Assembly: GCF_008831285.2 (NCBI RefSeq)
Contig: NC_045138.2
Location: 13,404,571 to 13,468,570 of the forward strand
DNA length: 64,000 nt
DNA from: Nymphaea colorata
Lineage: Eukaryota; Streptophyta; Magnoliopsida; Nymphaeales; Nymphaeaceae
Direction: 5' to 3'
Shown: in pieces, positions 1 through 12,400 of the stretch
Numbering within the stretch: the first letter of the stretch is position 1
Layout: each line of letters starts with the position of its first letter
Made by a program: the position numbers and the translations under genes
The notes under the pieces: generated by a model
Databases searched by the model: none
Seen by the model: the letters and a program-made list of their open reading frames with translations, nothing else
Told to the model about the DNA's origin: nothing

Positions 1-635
1 GCTTTGAGGGATTGGAATTTCAGTCACAGCTGGCTTGGCAATAATTGCACTGCGGAGTCTGAACATTATTTACTCACCACATAAGATAAAAGGAGAATTA
101 AAATATTTGTTAAAACTTAAAAGGATATGAAGGTTTTAACTTTTAACTCAGGGATAGGGTTATCTACGTTGAAACCATCATATCTATACATATGGACAAG
201 GCAAATGAAAAAACACTCGTCCAGAATGAAAGTAAGAGCTTTTTGTGGCCATCTAGAAATGAACAAATATTTCTCCCCAGATATACATACTGTATTCTTT
301 CTACTGCAAGTCTAAGAAACCTCGCTGCCTTATGCTTCTTCTGTTTGTAAAAAAATACAAACAGGCCATATCAAAATTGACATTTAAGAGTCCATTGTTG
401 CACTCTGGCCATTAGCCTGAGTGGACAGAGGAATATCAACACAAATATTCATCTTGTCTCTACAACCTCCGCATATGCATAAGAACTAAAACTAATGAGC
501 ATAGAACTCCAAAGTCCAAACTAAGGAAACATCGAAGAAGCATGACAAAGAAGATGAATCCAGAAAATATACATCGAAATAACTGGAGGACATTGTCACT
601 TGATTATTTTCATTATAAGTAGAGGGAGAAATTAC
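1..635 (-). other. intronic sequence 3' of PCFS4-like exon 3
   Basis: The stretch follows a good donor (GTAATT read on the minus strand at 635-630). No further PCFS4-like exon was recognised before the left edge, and the AT-rich composition fits an intron. Confidence 0.5.
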
Positions 636-3410
636 CCTGCCTGATTGAAGACGCTGCCTTGCTTCCAGGTACTTGGGATTTACATGGATACCATGTCCTG
701 GGCGCTGAGATTGAGAATCAGACCTAGATGCAGGGACTCCAGAAGATGAACCATTTACAGGAGGAAAATTAAGGTCCTGTTCAATGGCACGAAGTGGTGG
801 AGGAGGGAATACACCTTTCCAGGTCCTAAAGAGATGCTGCATACTAGGGTGTATGGTTGTATCAACCTGTCTGTAGGCTTTACAGAATACCTAGATTGAG
901 CAAGACATATTTTTGTTAAGAATCAAAGAAGTGAAAGCAACCATGATAAAACTAAATGCATTTAGCTTTATTGAGAAGAAAAAAGATGAGCCAACATGCC
1001 GAACAAAAGTTCCCTTTAGACTTAAAAAATAAAAATATTTAACTTTAAGAGATGTGAAACCTTTCTAGAATGATTACTTTGACAAACTTGAAGGATACTT
1101 CTGATTTACATAAGAAAATGCATAATCTGCAGAAACACTTTAAGCATTCATTGACAATCTGAGACAAAGCAAGTAATACAAAGCCTCACCTCAGGAAGCC
1201 TTGCAGCAAAATATTTGACATATTCCCCTCCAATGTTCTTTACAATACTGTCTAGAAGATACAGAGAAGGCAGCTTTTGCTCACTAGGAACCTGTAAGTT
1301 TGGCTGGAAACTTCAGCTTTATAGTAATGTGTAAATACAGAGAATACAAATTTGGTGTAACAAACAAGAGAATGCTATGAGGAATTTACTTATAACTTAC
1401 GTTGATGTTAATAACTATGGTAAAAGCCAATAAGTGGAAAATAAGTTCCTACCCACTTATCCATCAAAGAAATAAAATAAAAGAAAAGTGCTATTCCATA
1501 AAGAGTAAACATCATCCGATCTCCTTTACTATTGAAGCACACCCACTATCAGCACCAATTTTAGTTTCTTACACTACAATTCATAAAGAATATTGAATGA
1601 ATAACACATTACTTTTGGGAGAATACATAACTCAAGAATATATGATCCGTCCAGATAGCCAGGATCAAGCGAGATAATGAACTTTTGCTATTCCTGGAAC
1701 TAGTAGTATTGGTCTTAAATTTACTTTTGCTTTGTCTTCCTCAAATGCCATTACAGAAGCAGGATATGCCCATTTGTCTACAGAACCTGGAAACAGTGCA
1801 TCATCCTCTACTGCAACCAAAAGGCAGTGGCTTCCATATGCTTCTTTCTCTTTTATTATGGATACCATGACCAGCTGACGTCTTAACTCATCTTCCACAT
1901 GTGAACAGACAAGCACATGGCAGCATCTTGAGTCACGCCAGAAGTTTGTTGCTTTGAGACCTATTGGATGGCAACATAAAATTCACCACCTAGAAGAACA
2001 TTAATTGATCAGCATATCAGAGTTCACCTCAGTTTTACCTTTGTTAGAGTTGGAGCATCCAGTTCCATTTCATGTCCACTGTCATTGTGAATTCTCTTAT
2101 ATCTTCATAAATGATCATGTTCTTAATAATCTAAATTTCTCCCTGCAGCTCGGAACGATGTGATAACAGGGAATTGCAAGCAATTTAAGGTCATTTCTTC
2201 AACAATTTCTTCGGCAAACTCACAGAAGAAAAATTGGTCAAACCAATTACTAGCTGGACTATGACGGTCCAATTTCAAATGCAAAATGCACCGCGTGACA
2301 TCCACCTAATGGTGTCGTTAATAAGATGCAACCAAGATTCATTCCCTTAGAGTTATTAGTTAAGAACACAAGAATGTAAAAGGAACGGTATTTCCCATTC
2401 CTATTAGTCAAGACTGACTGATTGTAAGAGCCAGAAGCAGCAGAAACCATCGTCAATGCAGAGTTGGACATTTCAAGAAAGGATGCTACTGAATGCGCTT
2501 TCTGGGAAAAAGGTTTTGGAACCCGCAACCCAGATTATCGTTTGTTAAAGTAGTAACAATTGTGCAATCAATACATAGAAAATGACAACCAGAATGCTAC
2601 CTAAGACTCTGATGCCTACGATCAGACGTTCTTATGTGCATGTATACAGTCCTCCGAAGTTCCGCAGTGTTATTCTCATTAAAGGATTCGACAAGGCCAA
2701 TTCTCTCACAAGCTCCAGTGTACAGGCTAATGAACCATACAAAGGTTGGCCCCGGAAATTCTTACGTTCCGATTGGATCCAACGACATACATACCAGCAC
2801 AACCAAAAAGGGGGAGGGGGAGAATAAACTCGAAAAGATGCTCACTTAACATCCAATAAACAAAAAGAAATGCAATTAACAAGAGGACTTGAACAGTTCG
2901 ATCATTTTGAAAGAACAACTTCAAGAGTACAATACCATTATAGAACCAAACATCCCAATAGCTTACGACCATCAAAAAAGACTCAAGTTTCTGTTTTTCC
3001 TCGCAGTATGAGCAATCAACGGTAGTGAATATCACCTCTAGAATGTTCCCGCAGATAGTGGCCGAAATTCCCTTTGCGGCATGGGTGTTCTCCCCGGCAA
3101 TGATCGTAAGGTTCGTGATAATAGGTTTCGAATTAAAAGTTAGCTCTCCGAGCGCCGCCTTATACTGACTCAAGAGCTCCTGCTGCTGATGGTAAGCTCC
3201 TCTTCCCAAGTCGTCCCTTTCCTTCTCCTCATCAACAATACCCCTTCCCTTGCCACTGCCTCTCTCCCTGTCGCTCACCCTAAACCTAGGGATGAACGCA
3301 CCATCAGCGCTGCCAGCCCGATTCCTCTCGGCCTGCTCAGCCAATCTAGGTCTCTTCAGCCCGAGCTCCCTAGTTTTGTCCGCCGGCCTCCTAGAGCTCT
3401 CCATTTCCAT
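636..3410 (-). CDS. PCFS4: Pcf11/PCFS4-like polyadenylation and cleavage factor, 5' part (three exons; continues past left edge)
   Basis: Likely subunit of the cleavage and polyadenylation machinery that binds the RNA polymerase II C-terminal domain in the nucleus. Visible coding exons on the minus strand are 3410-3036, 1291-1190 and 890-636 (375, 102 and 255 nt, all phase 0), joined by GT-AG introns; together about 244 residues. The N-terminus is basic and charged. From about residue 75 the CTD-interaction domain (CID) is recognisable: [20 protein letters not shown] in exon 1, the block [15 protein letters not shown] in exon 2, and a conserved block with FRTWKGVF and [14 protein letters not shown] in exon 3. 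These match plant PCFS4/Pcf11 proteins as I know them. ATG at 3410 was chosen because the protein then begins MEMESSRR like relatives; an in-frame ATG at 3404 is also possible. The zinc-finger C-terminal half must lie left of the window. Intron 1 is 1,744 bp. Confident of the family, less of which paralogue. Confidence 0.88.
1292..3035 (-). other. large intron 1 of the PCFS4-like gene, with unidentified open stretches
   Basis: Lies between the donor after the ...NILE codons (3035-3034) and the acceptor CAG at 1294-1292. On the gene strand it holds open stretches at 1665-1916 (83 codons, no ATG; starts at GTG) and 2123-2528 (two overlapping frames). They have mixed, protein-like composition, for example [20 protein letters not shown], but I could not assign a family. 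They may be chance, an alternative exon, or a degraded gene fragment in the intron. Confidence 0.4.
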
Positions 3411-3838
3411 CCTTAGCAACCCATACTGAAGGTCTCCGGCTTCAAACCCTACACTTAAGACCTAGCTAATAATCAGCAACAGAAAACCCCGGTTGCATTT
3501 GCCCCGATAAGCAGAGACAAGATCCGCCCACTGGAGACCAGCAATCTGAACCCCTAATTCGACAGGGATTCGGCAACTGAAGAAGAAGGCACATCTTCCC
3601 TGAAGCGCAGCGAGGCGTCGCACACAAGTTTTTCTTGATGGTGAAAGGAGGAGAAAGGGATAAGAGAGAATGGAATCGATGAGGCTGCAGATAAGAATCC
3701 ACGTTGAGCGACGAAGACGAAGAAGAGGGTAGCAAGATGATGAAGAAGCCGTAGCTTGGAAGAGAGAGACGACGGAAGCGGGGGACTTCCCTGTAGAGTC
3801 GAGAGAGACCCTGGCGGTCGACATATATATATATATAT
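3411..3838 (-). promoter_or_regulatory. 5' leader and possible promoter of the PCFS4-like gene
   Basis: Upstream of the minus-strand start codon is a pyrimidine-rich leader (GAAGA-rich on the plus strand, 3640-3790) followed by an (AT)8 run at 3823-3838 that could serve as a TATA-like element. A 120-codon open frame (3824-3462, minus) in the leader is probably chance. The transcription start cannot be fixed from sequence. Confidence 0.35.
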
Positions 3839-4482
3839 CTAATCACGCATCTGAATTTTGTGCGATTACTGTGGTTTTCTGGATCCAATCCAACCACAAA
3901 TATTCAAATTCACAAAATAAAGAGCTCCATAACATTGGATTTGAAGACCAGATCTGGTGAAATTTTAGACATGAGCAAACTTGCCTTTCGTCGCTCATGA
4001 AATCTGAATTGGACATCATCGTCTGTATATAATCTAAAAAATTATTGGAGGGAAATGATCTCAGCCATCCAGGCATTCATTCGCCTTTTCTTCTTTCTCA
4101 CACTATTTCGCTTACTTTTCTCTTTTCTTTTTCTTTTTCACAACCCACGTCTTCACTGGATCTTCCAATAAGGAAAAAGACATGAAAAAAAATATTTTTC
4201 TTTTTCACAATCATCATCTTCACTCTAAAATTAGTAAATATTAAGGTGGGAAAGGACTTTGGAAACCATATAACACACAGGTACACATAATTTATTTTTA
4301 CTCATTTTGAGTGTTTTCATCAACTTGAATAATGATTTTCGTATCAATTATTTTTCCAAATTGAGACATTAACTGTGATTTATATTTTTAAAAATATTGT
4401 AGATATAGTGCCTTGTAACCTATCAATTAAGTTGCACAAACAAATAACGCAAATATGTAAATGCATTAAGTAAAATTAAATT

Positions 4483-4690
4483 TATGGGTACCAATTAGGG
4501 GTTTATAGTTCTTTAAAAAGTTGGTATATATTTATTCCTGGATGATATATCTTTTTGCTTTGTCCAGTTCTTTAGAAACGATTTATATGGGTACCGATTA
4601 GGAGTTTATGGTCCTTTAAAAGTTGATATATATTTATTCATGGATGATATATCTTTTTGGTTTATCCAACTCTTTAGAAACGATTTATAT
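4483..4690. repeat. imperfect tandem duplication, 103-bp period, two copies
   Basis: Two copies beginning TATGGGTACC (4483 and 4586) and ending in TTTAGAAACGATTTATAT. They share several blocks, including GATGATATATCTTTTTG, with scattered substitutions, so the duplication is not recent. Confidence 0.85.
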
Positions 4691-6048
4691 AGAATTTAAC
4701 ACAAAACAACAGTTACGGATCCAAGAGGTACCCATCCTAAATCCAAATTGATTAAATCTGACAAAGTTCATTGCCTTCCAAGGCATAGGCATTAAATAAG
4801 AAGAGACAAGTGCTCCTACAATACAATAGATGTTCTAAAAACACGATGTCTTGTTTTAAGGAACATGATGCAACTATAAAGATCTTTTTATACATTTAAA
4901 AATTAGACAGTGGGCGTTGTTGTGTCACATGTTTTCAGAAATAACATGTTAATATTTTAATTTGGAGCATATGTTTTGAAACCTAATGTTCTTCCTACGA
5001 AACACTCTCTTGTAGTATTAGAAATTTTGTGGATTCTAATTCACTAGGATTGACATACATGAATTTTGTATGTTAAGTGTCCCTTCACACTCGTATGCAT
5101 ATTGAGACCACTCACTATCTTGGTTCCAAATTAACGGAGAGGTCTTGAAAATGGCATTCAAATTGTTGATATGCTCGAGCCAACACAGAAGAGATGATGA
5201 TATGATGATGTTTCCCGCATTTTTACATAGAATTACCTTTTCCTGATTCCCTTTTGCCTTTCTATAGAAAGAAATAGTAGAAAAGGGATTTCTATTTGGT
5301 CTAGAGACGACTTTTTGGTCATCCCATGAGTCCGATCGAACATTCAATTCAACGTGTTTGTTTTGTTTAGAGATCATTTAGAGGTGAAGGTCAGCTCGAG
5401 TTCCAGACCAGCTACCAATCTGTCCGTCTCAATCGAAATATTTTCTCCTCAAATATTATAAATTCTCTCAGAAGATGATGAGCCTGTTTGCTTTGCCTCA
5501 CAATTGAATAGGTAGGAATATGACATTTTGCTTCGTGAAACTATATCCTAATTGGACAAAATAGATAAAAACAATAATTAGCAACATAGACAAGCGTGAC
5601 ATTGGCAAAATATTATGATGCCTAATCAATCAACATACCCAATATTATGCTTGGATCTTGTACTTTATACGATTCAATCCGTAAGCCAATAATATCAAGA
5701 ACGTTATATATATATATGTATATATGTTCAGGTCCTAATGTTGGGCTGCATGGTAATTATTAGATTGTCGGCGTTGGGCATGCATGTAAAAACTAAAATC
5801 AGCCTTACCTTGTTCTTAATGCAATATGGATTAAGGACATAGGAGCCTTTCAATCACCTTTAGTACCAACTTTAACATTCATTAATATCATCATCAAGAC
5901 AACACTTTCTAAAGATTTGTACTGAAGAAGTGGCTATAACACACCACCCAACCCAACCCAACCCAAGGGGTAGGCATTACTTGGTACACAAACAAAGAAA
6001 AGAAAAGAGAGAGAAAAAAAAAAGGATCGTAAATGCCAAGTAAGATAG

Positions 6049-6053
6049 ATACA
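6049..6053. repeat. target-site duplication, left copy (ATACA)
   Basis: The five bases before the left LTR are ATACA, identical to the five bases after the right LTR (16704-16708). This is the signature of LTR-retrotransposon integration. Confidence 0.93.
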
Positions 6054-8810
6054 TGGTAGGACCTAGCTCCCGTATAGGCAACAGCCCAGTCCTAGCGTCG
6101 ATCCTACTTCCCCAAGATCCTCGTAGAGGGTCCTTACGTCTCTAGGGAGAGTTAAATGGCACTAAGCAAGATGATTATAATAGTAATGATGGAAATCAAA
6201 CTAATCTCAGTCACAAAGACGACCTGACCTCGATCTGCCGCTGAATCTGGGAGTCACTTGAGTAATGGCTGAAAGAATGACACACCAAAATGAAGAGGAC
6301 GCGAAGGAATGAGGGGACGCCGGTAAAACGCTGCTCAATCTTCCTCTGCAATCTGATTGAAGTTGAAACACCAGTTGATACAGTAGATGGGGTGCTGCGA
6401 CTCAACAGGGAAGATCTCCTAGCTCAGCCCGCCTGGCTGAGTGCAGTGGTAGCGCACGGATGAGGCCGAAGTGGGTCGGCCTAAGTCACTTGGGCGATGA
6501 GAGTTCAACCCAAGGATGCACGCCTCTTGAACTTTGTAATGCTGGTTTTGACTTGGGCAGCTCGGTCTAGAGCTGAGGAGTACTCTAGCTACGGTCAAGT
6601 GATGGAAGCTCGGTCATTAGAGCCTTGGTATATCCTTATGTGAGGCTGGCTTGGGGACAGCTTGGGAAAGAAGGGCTTGGACCGCTTCCTCTACGGTGTG
6701 AAGGAGGGATCTAAGGGTGTGAGGTTTAGGAGCTTGAGATTATGTAGTGAAGTCAAGGATGAGGGCAGTGGGTAAGACAAGGCTTACGGGCTTATGATTG
6801 ACTAAAAAAAAGTTACTAAAAATGGCCACATGGGAAAGGGGCCAAATGAGGGCCCTCCTCTCACGGATGGAGATGGATTCCTAAAAAAAATGGATTCTAA
6901 CTCAAATGTAGGGATTGGGACGTGAGGTGGCAAAGGTCTAGGTGATGACGGTTAATTGGGACTCCTAAAACTTTGGATGAGATTCCACCAAATGTGGACT
7001 CTTTTGGTAGCAGATTTCTCCAAGATAATCAAATGTGGCAACGTGGCATCTCTAGAATCATTTGACCCCATTGTAAGAACTCCTCATTGATTCTTAGCCC
7101 AATCCTAGCTAAAAAGGTGGAGCTTCCCAAAGATCGACTCCAACCTCTCTTCACTTTATGCGATACTCAATTTTTGATCAATGGTGGACGTTTTTACCCC
7201 TTCAAATGACTAACTCCTTTCGTGGCAATGAGGGGTAAATAAGACCTTGGGCGTGGTTGCCCAGAAGGTGCAGATGGTAGCCGGAAAAATGGCAGAGGTG
7301 GCCGGAAAACCAGAATTTTTCGGTGATTTGTATTTTGCAAACGCCTTGGCCGTTCTACGCGAAACCACCAGCGTTCTTCTTCTCTTCTCGCGCTGATTTT
7401 TCTCCTATGCTTCTTTGTTGGCTTTGATGGTATTTCACCGTAGAACGTGTTGATGGAATACTGATTTTCTGGTGAAAACTCCAGCAAGTTCTGTGTTTCT
7501 CTTTGAAGAAGCTCGGCCCTTACTAGATCAAATTTGAACTTTCTTTCAACGTTGGCAAGCGCGTCTCCTTTGGAATCCTTCTAAGACTTGTAAAACCTAG
7601 TTTAGAAGTGACTTCCGCGCAAAGAAGATGATGGAATCTTGGCTGTGACTCAAGAGTTCCAACCCCTCCCTCGAGAGATCCAAAACTAAACTAAGCCAAC
7701 ACGTTACTTAGACAATTCCAAAATGGGAACGAACTAACCTTTCTTTCTTGATTCACGTTGGTTTGCTGCGCTACTAGGGATGAAACCGCAGCCTCCTTTG
7801 TGCGTCTAGAGCCTCTGACTCCTCTGATATGGCAGAGGAATTGCACCCCAGGCTTGCAGATCCGAGGTGAAGTCGAAGTGTTGAAAATCCCCCTAGGGCC
7901 GTGGCTCGCCTAGAGGAATCACCGCTCCTTCTTCTTCAACGTTGGAGATAAATAGACTAGGAGGGGATGACAAGAGAGATGATGGAAGAAGAAGAGAGGA
8001 GAGGGAGACAAGAGGGGGAAGAGAGGCCAGCACGCTGGTCTTAGGAGAGTTGAGGAGAGAAGAGAGACAAGGGAGAGAGGGATTGACGTGAAGAGAGGAG
8101 GAACGTGAGGAGAGAGAGAGGCAAAAATCAAATGATCTAAAATTCTCAAAATTGCATATCCAGTCCCTTGATCCAATTCAATTTATACAAGTGTATTCAA
8201 ATCTGGATTCCAAACATGAATCCAGCCCCAAAACTCAAAATGAAATGCATAGACATAATAAAAGCGATATCATCCCAAGTCACAACCCGACTTGGTAAGT
8301 AATGAATGGAATTATGCGAATGAATGAATATGTAACCAAATCGAATAGAGAAAACCAAACACTAAGTGTAACTCATGAATAAAAACTCCTCTTGAGCCAT
8401 GTGAGCTCAAGATGGAAACCACTTGCTTAGCACACCCATCTAGCCTCCTCGAGCTGGGCTCAACTCGACTAGATGACCTCCCTAGACTCGCGCAAACCCG
8501 ACTCTAAGGACTTGGGTTTTGGACTCGACTCAAGAACTAAACTTAGGCCTATACTGGACTAAATCCTAGGAATTTGGTTTCCTAGCCCCTGGTTTCTCCA
8601 TGTACCGGCCTTCCTTGCTCGAAAACCTATCCTAGAGCCGTTGCTATTCCACCCTCACCTCCCACTGCTAACGCTCTAGGTTCTGAATTTCCTATGTTCT
8701 CAATTGTTGGGACGTTGGACCCAAGAATTTCTAAGGGTTCCGTCCTAACCTCACTAGTCTCGCTTAACCCCTGCTTAGTCCTAGTGTGGGTCCTAAGTGG
8801 GCTCGTATCA
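6054..8810 (-). repeat. 3' LTR of the chromovirus
   Basis: In element orientation it begins TGATACGAGC at 8810 and ends CCTACCA at 6054. Its first 184 bases also encode the last residues of the polyprotein, which stops at 8627. It contains short open frames (6211-6405, 7194-7487, 7919-8176, minus) that recur identically in the other LTR and look non-coding. A GA-rich tract lies at 7970-8125. Confidence 0.96.
8181..8187 (-). promoter_or_regulatory. candidate LTR TATA box (3' LTR copy)
   Basis: Reads TATAAAT on the element strand, about 620 bases inside the LTR, a plausible U3 promoter position. The equivalent in the 5' LTR is at 16074-16080. Motif-based only. Confidence 0.35.
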
Positions 8811-9478
8811 AGTCCACCCTCCTTAGATCGAGCTTGCCCCCAAGCTCGTATTCCTGGAAACTGAGAGACGATCTGATCATATGTTTCCCATGAAGTGCCA
8901 CTGTCATTTCCTTCCCATTCAACCAGTACTTCATGGCGAGTACTACCCTCTCTAGTGACCCACCTGTGATTCAAAATTCTTACAGGTCTTGGTGACGAAT
9001 CAGGTAGAGGTTCTTCTTGTTCTAGCGCTGGTCCATGATGCGGCTTCAGTCTTGAAACGTGAAAGACTGGGTGAACCTTGGCAGTTGGTGGTAACGCCAA
9101 GCGATACGCAGCCTTTCCCATCCTTTGTAGCACATGAAAAGGGCCATAATACCTTGGTAGAAGCTTCGAATATGGTTGACCCAGTAAGGACTTCTGCCTC
9201 ATGGGCAACCTCTTCAACCAAACTAATTCTTCCACCTCAAATTCTCTGTCTTTTCTGCCCTTGTCGTGCGCTTTCTTCATTCTCTCTTGTGCTCTCTTGA
9301 TATTACGCTTCAATTCTGACAGCACTTCATCTCTGTTGCGCAAACTGCAGTCCACTTCGCCATCATTAGCTGTGTTGCCCTCATAGCTAGGAATTCCTGG
9401 AGGTGGACACCCGTAAAGTGCTTCATAAGGTGTCATGCCAGTCCCCGAGTGTAGGCTGGTGTTGTAGGACCACTCAGC
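8627..9478 (-). pseudogene. chromovirus polyprotein, C-terminal part after the in-frame stop (integrase C-terminus and chromodomain)
   Basis: Continues in the same frame after the TGA at 9481-9479. It begins with the integrase core remainder (AEWSYNTSLHSGTG, then MTPYEALYG), runs through the integrase C-terminal domain (PRYYGPFHVLQRMGKAAYRL; HPVFHVSRLKPH) and ends with a chromodomain (HEVLVEWEGNDSGTSWETYD). In chromoviruses this domain directs insertion to marked chromatin. The final 60 or so residues are encoded inside the 3' LTR. Without readthrough this part would not be made from this copy, although an in-frame ATG exists at 9436. Confidence 0.85.
8811..8824 (-). other. polypurine tract of the chromovirus
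   Basis: AAGGAGGGTGGACT on the element strand lies immediately before the 3' LTR, the position from which plus-strand DNA synthesis is primed. Confidence 0.8.
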
Positions 9479-12400
9479 TCAAGATAAATATCTGACCCAA
9501 GTGTTGGGTCTCTCCCCTGCATAACACCTTAGATACGTCTCTAAGGTTCGGTTGACCACCTCGCTTTGGCCATCTGTTTGCGGATGGTGTGCTGTACTGG
9601 AGTTGATCTTTGTTCCTGCCATCCTCATATACTCTTTCCAAAAGGTGCTCATGAAGATTGAATCTCGATCACAGACAATTGATCGAGGCATCCCATGGAG
9701 CTTTTCGATGTAGTCCTGGAACATGGTGGCTACTAGTGGCCCTTGGTAGTGCTTTGGCAAGGGAACAAAGTGGCTATACTTCGTTAATCTATCCACCACC
9801 ACCATTACTGCTTCCTTCCCTTCAGCTTTCGGCATTGCATCTATAAAATCCATCGATATATCATGCCATGGTCTGTCAGGAATTGGAAGGGGGTTCAGTA
9901 ACCCAGGAGGCTTCATCGCCTCGTACTTCTCCCTTTGACAGATGTTGCATGATTTTACATATTGTCTCACATCTGCCTTCAGCCCTTCCCACCAAAATTG
10001 AACTTTAATGTGCCCAAGAGTCTTCGCAACTCCCTCATGGCCTGCTTCCGGGGAGTCGTGAAAGTGCTTCAAAAGTTCTCGTTTTAATGTAGACCCCTTG
10101 GGCACCACGATTCTTCCTTTGCGACATAACTTGTCGCCTAGCAACGAAAACCTAGGAATCGACCCTGGGTTTTGTGTGAGAGAGGTCTTTAATGAGCTCA
10201 GTTCTTCATCAGAGTCCTGCTCCGCTACAATTCGACCCCAAATGTCTGACTCGAGCACTGATAAGGTCATAATATGCTCAGGCATCCTGGATAACGAATC
10301 AGCAGCTGAATTTTCCACTCCTTTCTTATACTCGATCGTGAAGTCGTATCCCAACAACTTGGCTAACCATCTTTGCTGTGTTGGGGTTGAGATACGCTGC
10401 TTCACCATGTACCTCAAGCTGCTATGATCAGTCCTTATGATGAATCTCCTTCCTATCAGGTAGGGTCTCCATTTTTCTACTGCGAGGACTATCGCCAAAA
10501 GCTCCTTCTCATAGGTTGATAGCGGTTTGGCTCTGCTCGTTAGAGCTTTTGACATGAACGCTATAGGATGTCCCTCCTGACTCAGTACAGCACCAACGCC
10601 AATGTCGCTGGCGTCAGTCTCCACCACAAATTCTTTGGAGAAGTCTGGTAAAGTAAGGACTGGTGCGCTCATCATGGCGGCCTTAAGCTTTACGAAGGCT
10701 TCCTTGGCCTTGTCAGACCATTTAAACTCCCCTTTCTTCAACATGTGTGTGAGTGGGGAAGCTATGAGGCCATATCCTTGTATAAACCTTCGATAATAAC
10801 CAGTTAACCCTAAAAATCCGCGTAATCCTCGAGGGTCTTTTGGTTGAGGCCACTGCTCCATCGCCATTAGTTTCTCCGGATCTGCCCTCACACCATCTTC
10901 TGACACGATATGCCCCAAATAGCCTATCGATGCTTGGCCAAAACTGCACTTCGACCTCTTTGCGAACAAGGTGTGCTTCCTGAGAATCTGTAAGACTATC
11001 CTAAGGTGCTCTACATGATCTAGAACAGTCTTGCTATAAACTAAGATATCATCGAAGAAAACTAAAACAAAACTCCTAAGATACTGCCTAAAAATGTCAT
11101 TCATGCACCTTTGAAAGGTTGCAGGTGCATTGGTCAATCCAAACGGCATAACTAAAAACTCGTAATGTCCATCATGTGTCCTAAATGCCGTCTTGGAGAT
11201 GTCATCTTCTGCCATCCTAATCTGGTGATAACCCGCTCTAAGATCCAGCTTTGAAAATACTGTAGCTCCTGTCAACTCATCCAGCAGCTCATCTATGACT
11301 GGGATAGGATGTCTGTCCTTCACAGTCGCTTCGTTTAAGGCTCTGTAGTCTACACAGAACCTCCAAGTGTTGTCTTTCTTCTTCACGAGTAGTACAGGTG
11401 AAGAGAAAGGACTCGAACTGGAACGTATAATACCTGATTCCTTCATTTCTTTTACCAATTTCTCAATCTCGGCCTTCTGAGTGTAACCATACCTGTAGGG
11501 CCTCACGTTGACTGGTTCTGTTCCATTTGTAAGGACAATTCGATGGTCATAAGACCTCTGGGGTGGTAGTCCTTTAGGCTCTTTGAATATGTCCTCATAG
11601 TCTTCGAGCACGAGCTGAACTTGAGGTGGAACTATCTCTTCTTCTATCTCCTGGGGCGTGATATCCTTGGCTACTGACACTAGCCATATTGCGGGTTGTT
11701 GCCCAGTCAGGGCTCTGATGGCTGCTTTAGGTTCAATTGTACAATTGACAGCCTTGAGGGTGATCCTGTCTTCACCACCCTCCTTAAGAAAGCTCATATG
11801 CATGTGAGCGAAGTTCCAAGATATGTCGCCCAATGTTTCTAACCACTGAACTCCCAAGACTACATCAACGCTACCTAAAGGAACAACTAACAAATCTACT
11901 TGGAAGGGGGCTCTCTGCAGTAAAAGTTCCACATTCTTACACTTGCGGTTGCAAGATAAACTAGCCCCATTCGCTACTAAAACCTTGAGAGGAGGTTGGA
12001 TCTCCTTCTCACACTCGATTTCCTGTGCCACTTGATCACTCACAAAGTTGTGAGTGGCTCCTGAATCCAATAAAACTAAGACTCTCCTATTCCCTATCCT
12101 ACCTAACACTCTCATCGCATTAGGTTTATCTGGGTCTGCTAGAAGATGACAGACACTATCTAGATTGGTTGTTGCCTCAGTGTCTTCACTTTGTTCCTGT
12201 GGGGATGAATCCTCATGCTCCTCTGGTTCTACCTCTTCCTCATCTGAGCTATCCTCAATGACTTCAAAAAGTTGAAGTTGCTTGCACTTATGTCCTCTCT
12301 CGTACTTTCCCTTGCAGTAAAAGCACAATCTCTTAGCAATCATCTCCTCACGGTCTTTTCTGCTAATGAATGTAGTCGGAAGATGCTCACGGTTGAAGGG

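Larger units (their letters stand above)
3839..6053. other. AT-rich intergenic region, no recognised gene
   Basis: Long AT-rich stretch between the PCFS4-like promoter and the retrotransposon. It contains a 103-bp tandem duplication (4483-4690), a short ACCCA repeat near 5945-5966, and a small pair of inverted segments, ATTACTTGG near 5976 and CCAAGTAA near 6036. A 113-codon minus-strand frame at 5036-5377 has no recognisable domain. Confidence 0.6.

Noticed and set aside
5036-5377. 113-codon minus-strand frame considered as an organelle-DNA insertion
   Set aside because: I could not match it to any plastid or mitochondrial gene by eye.
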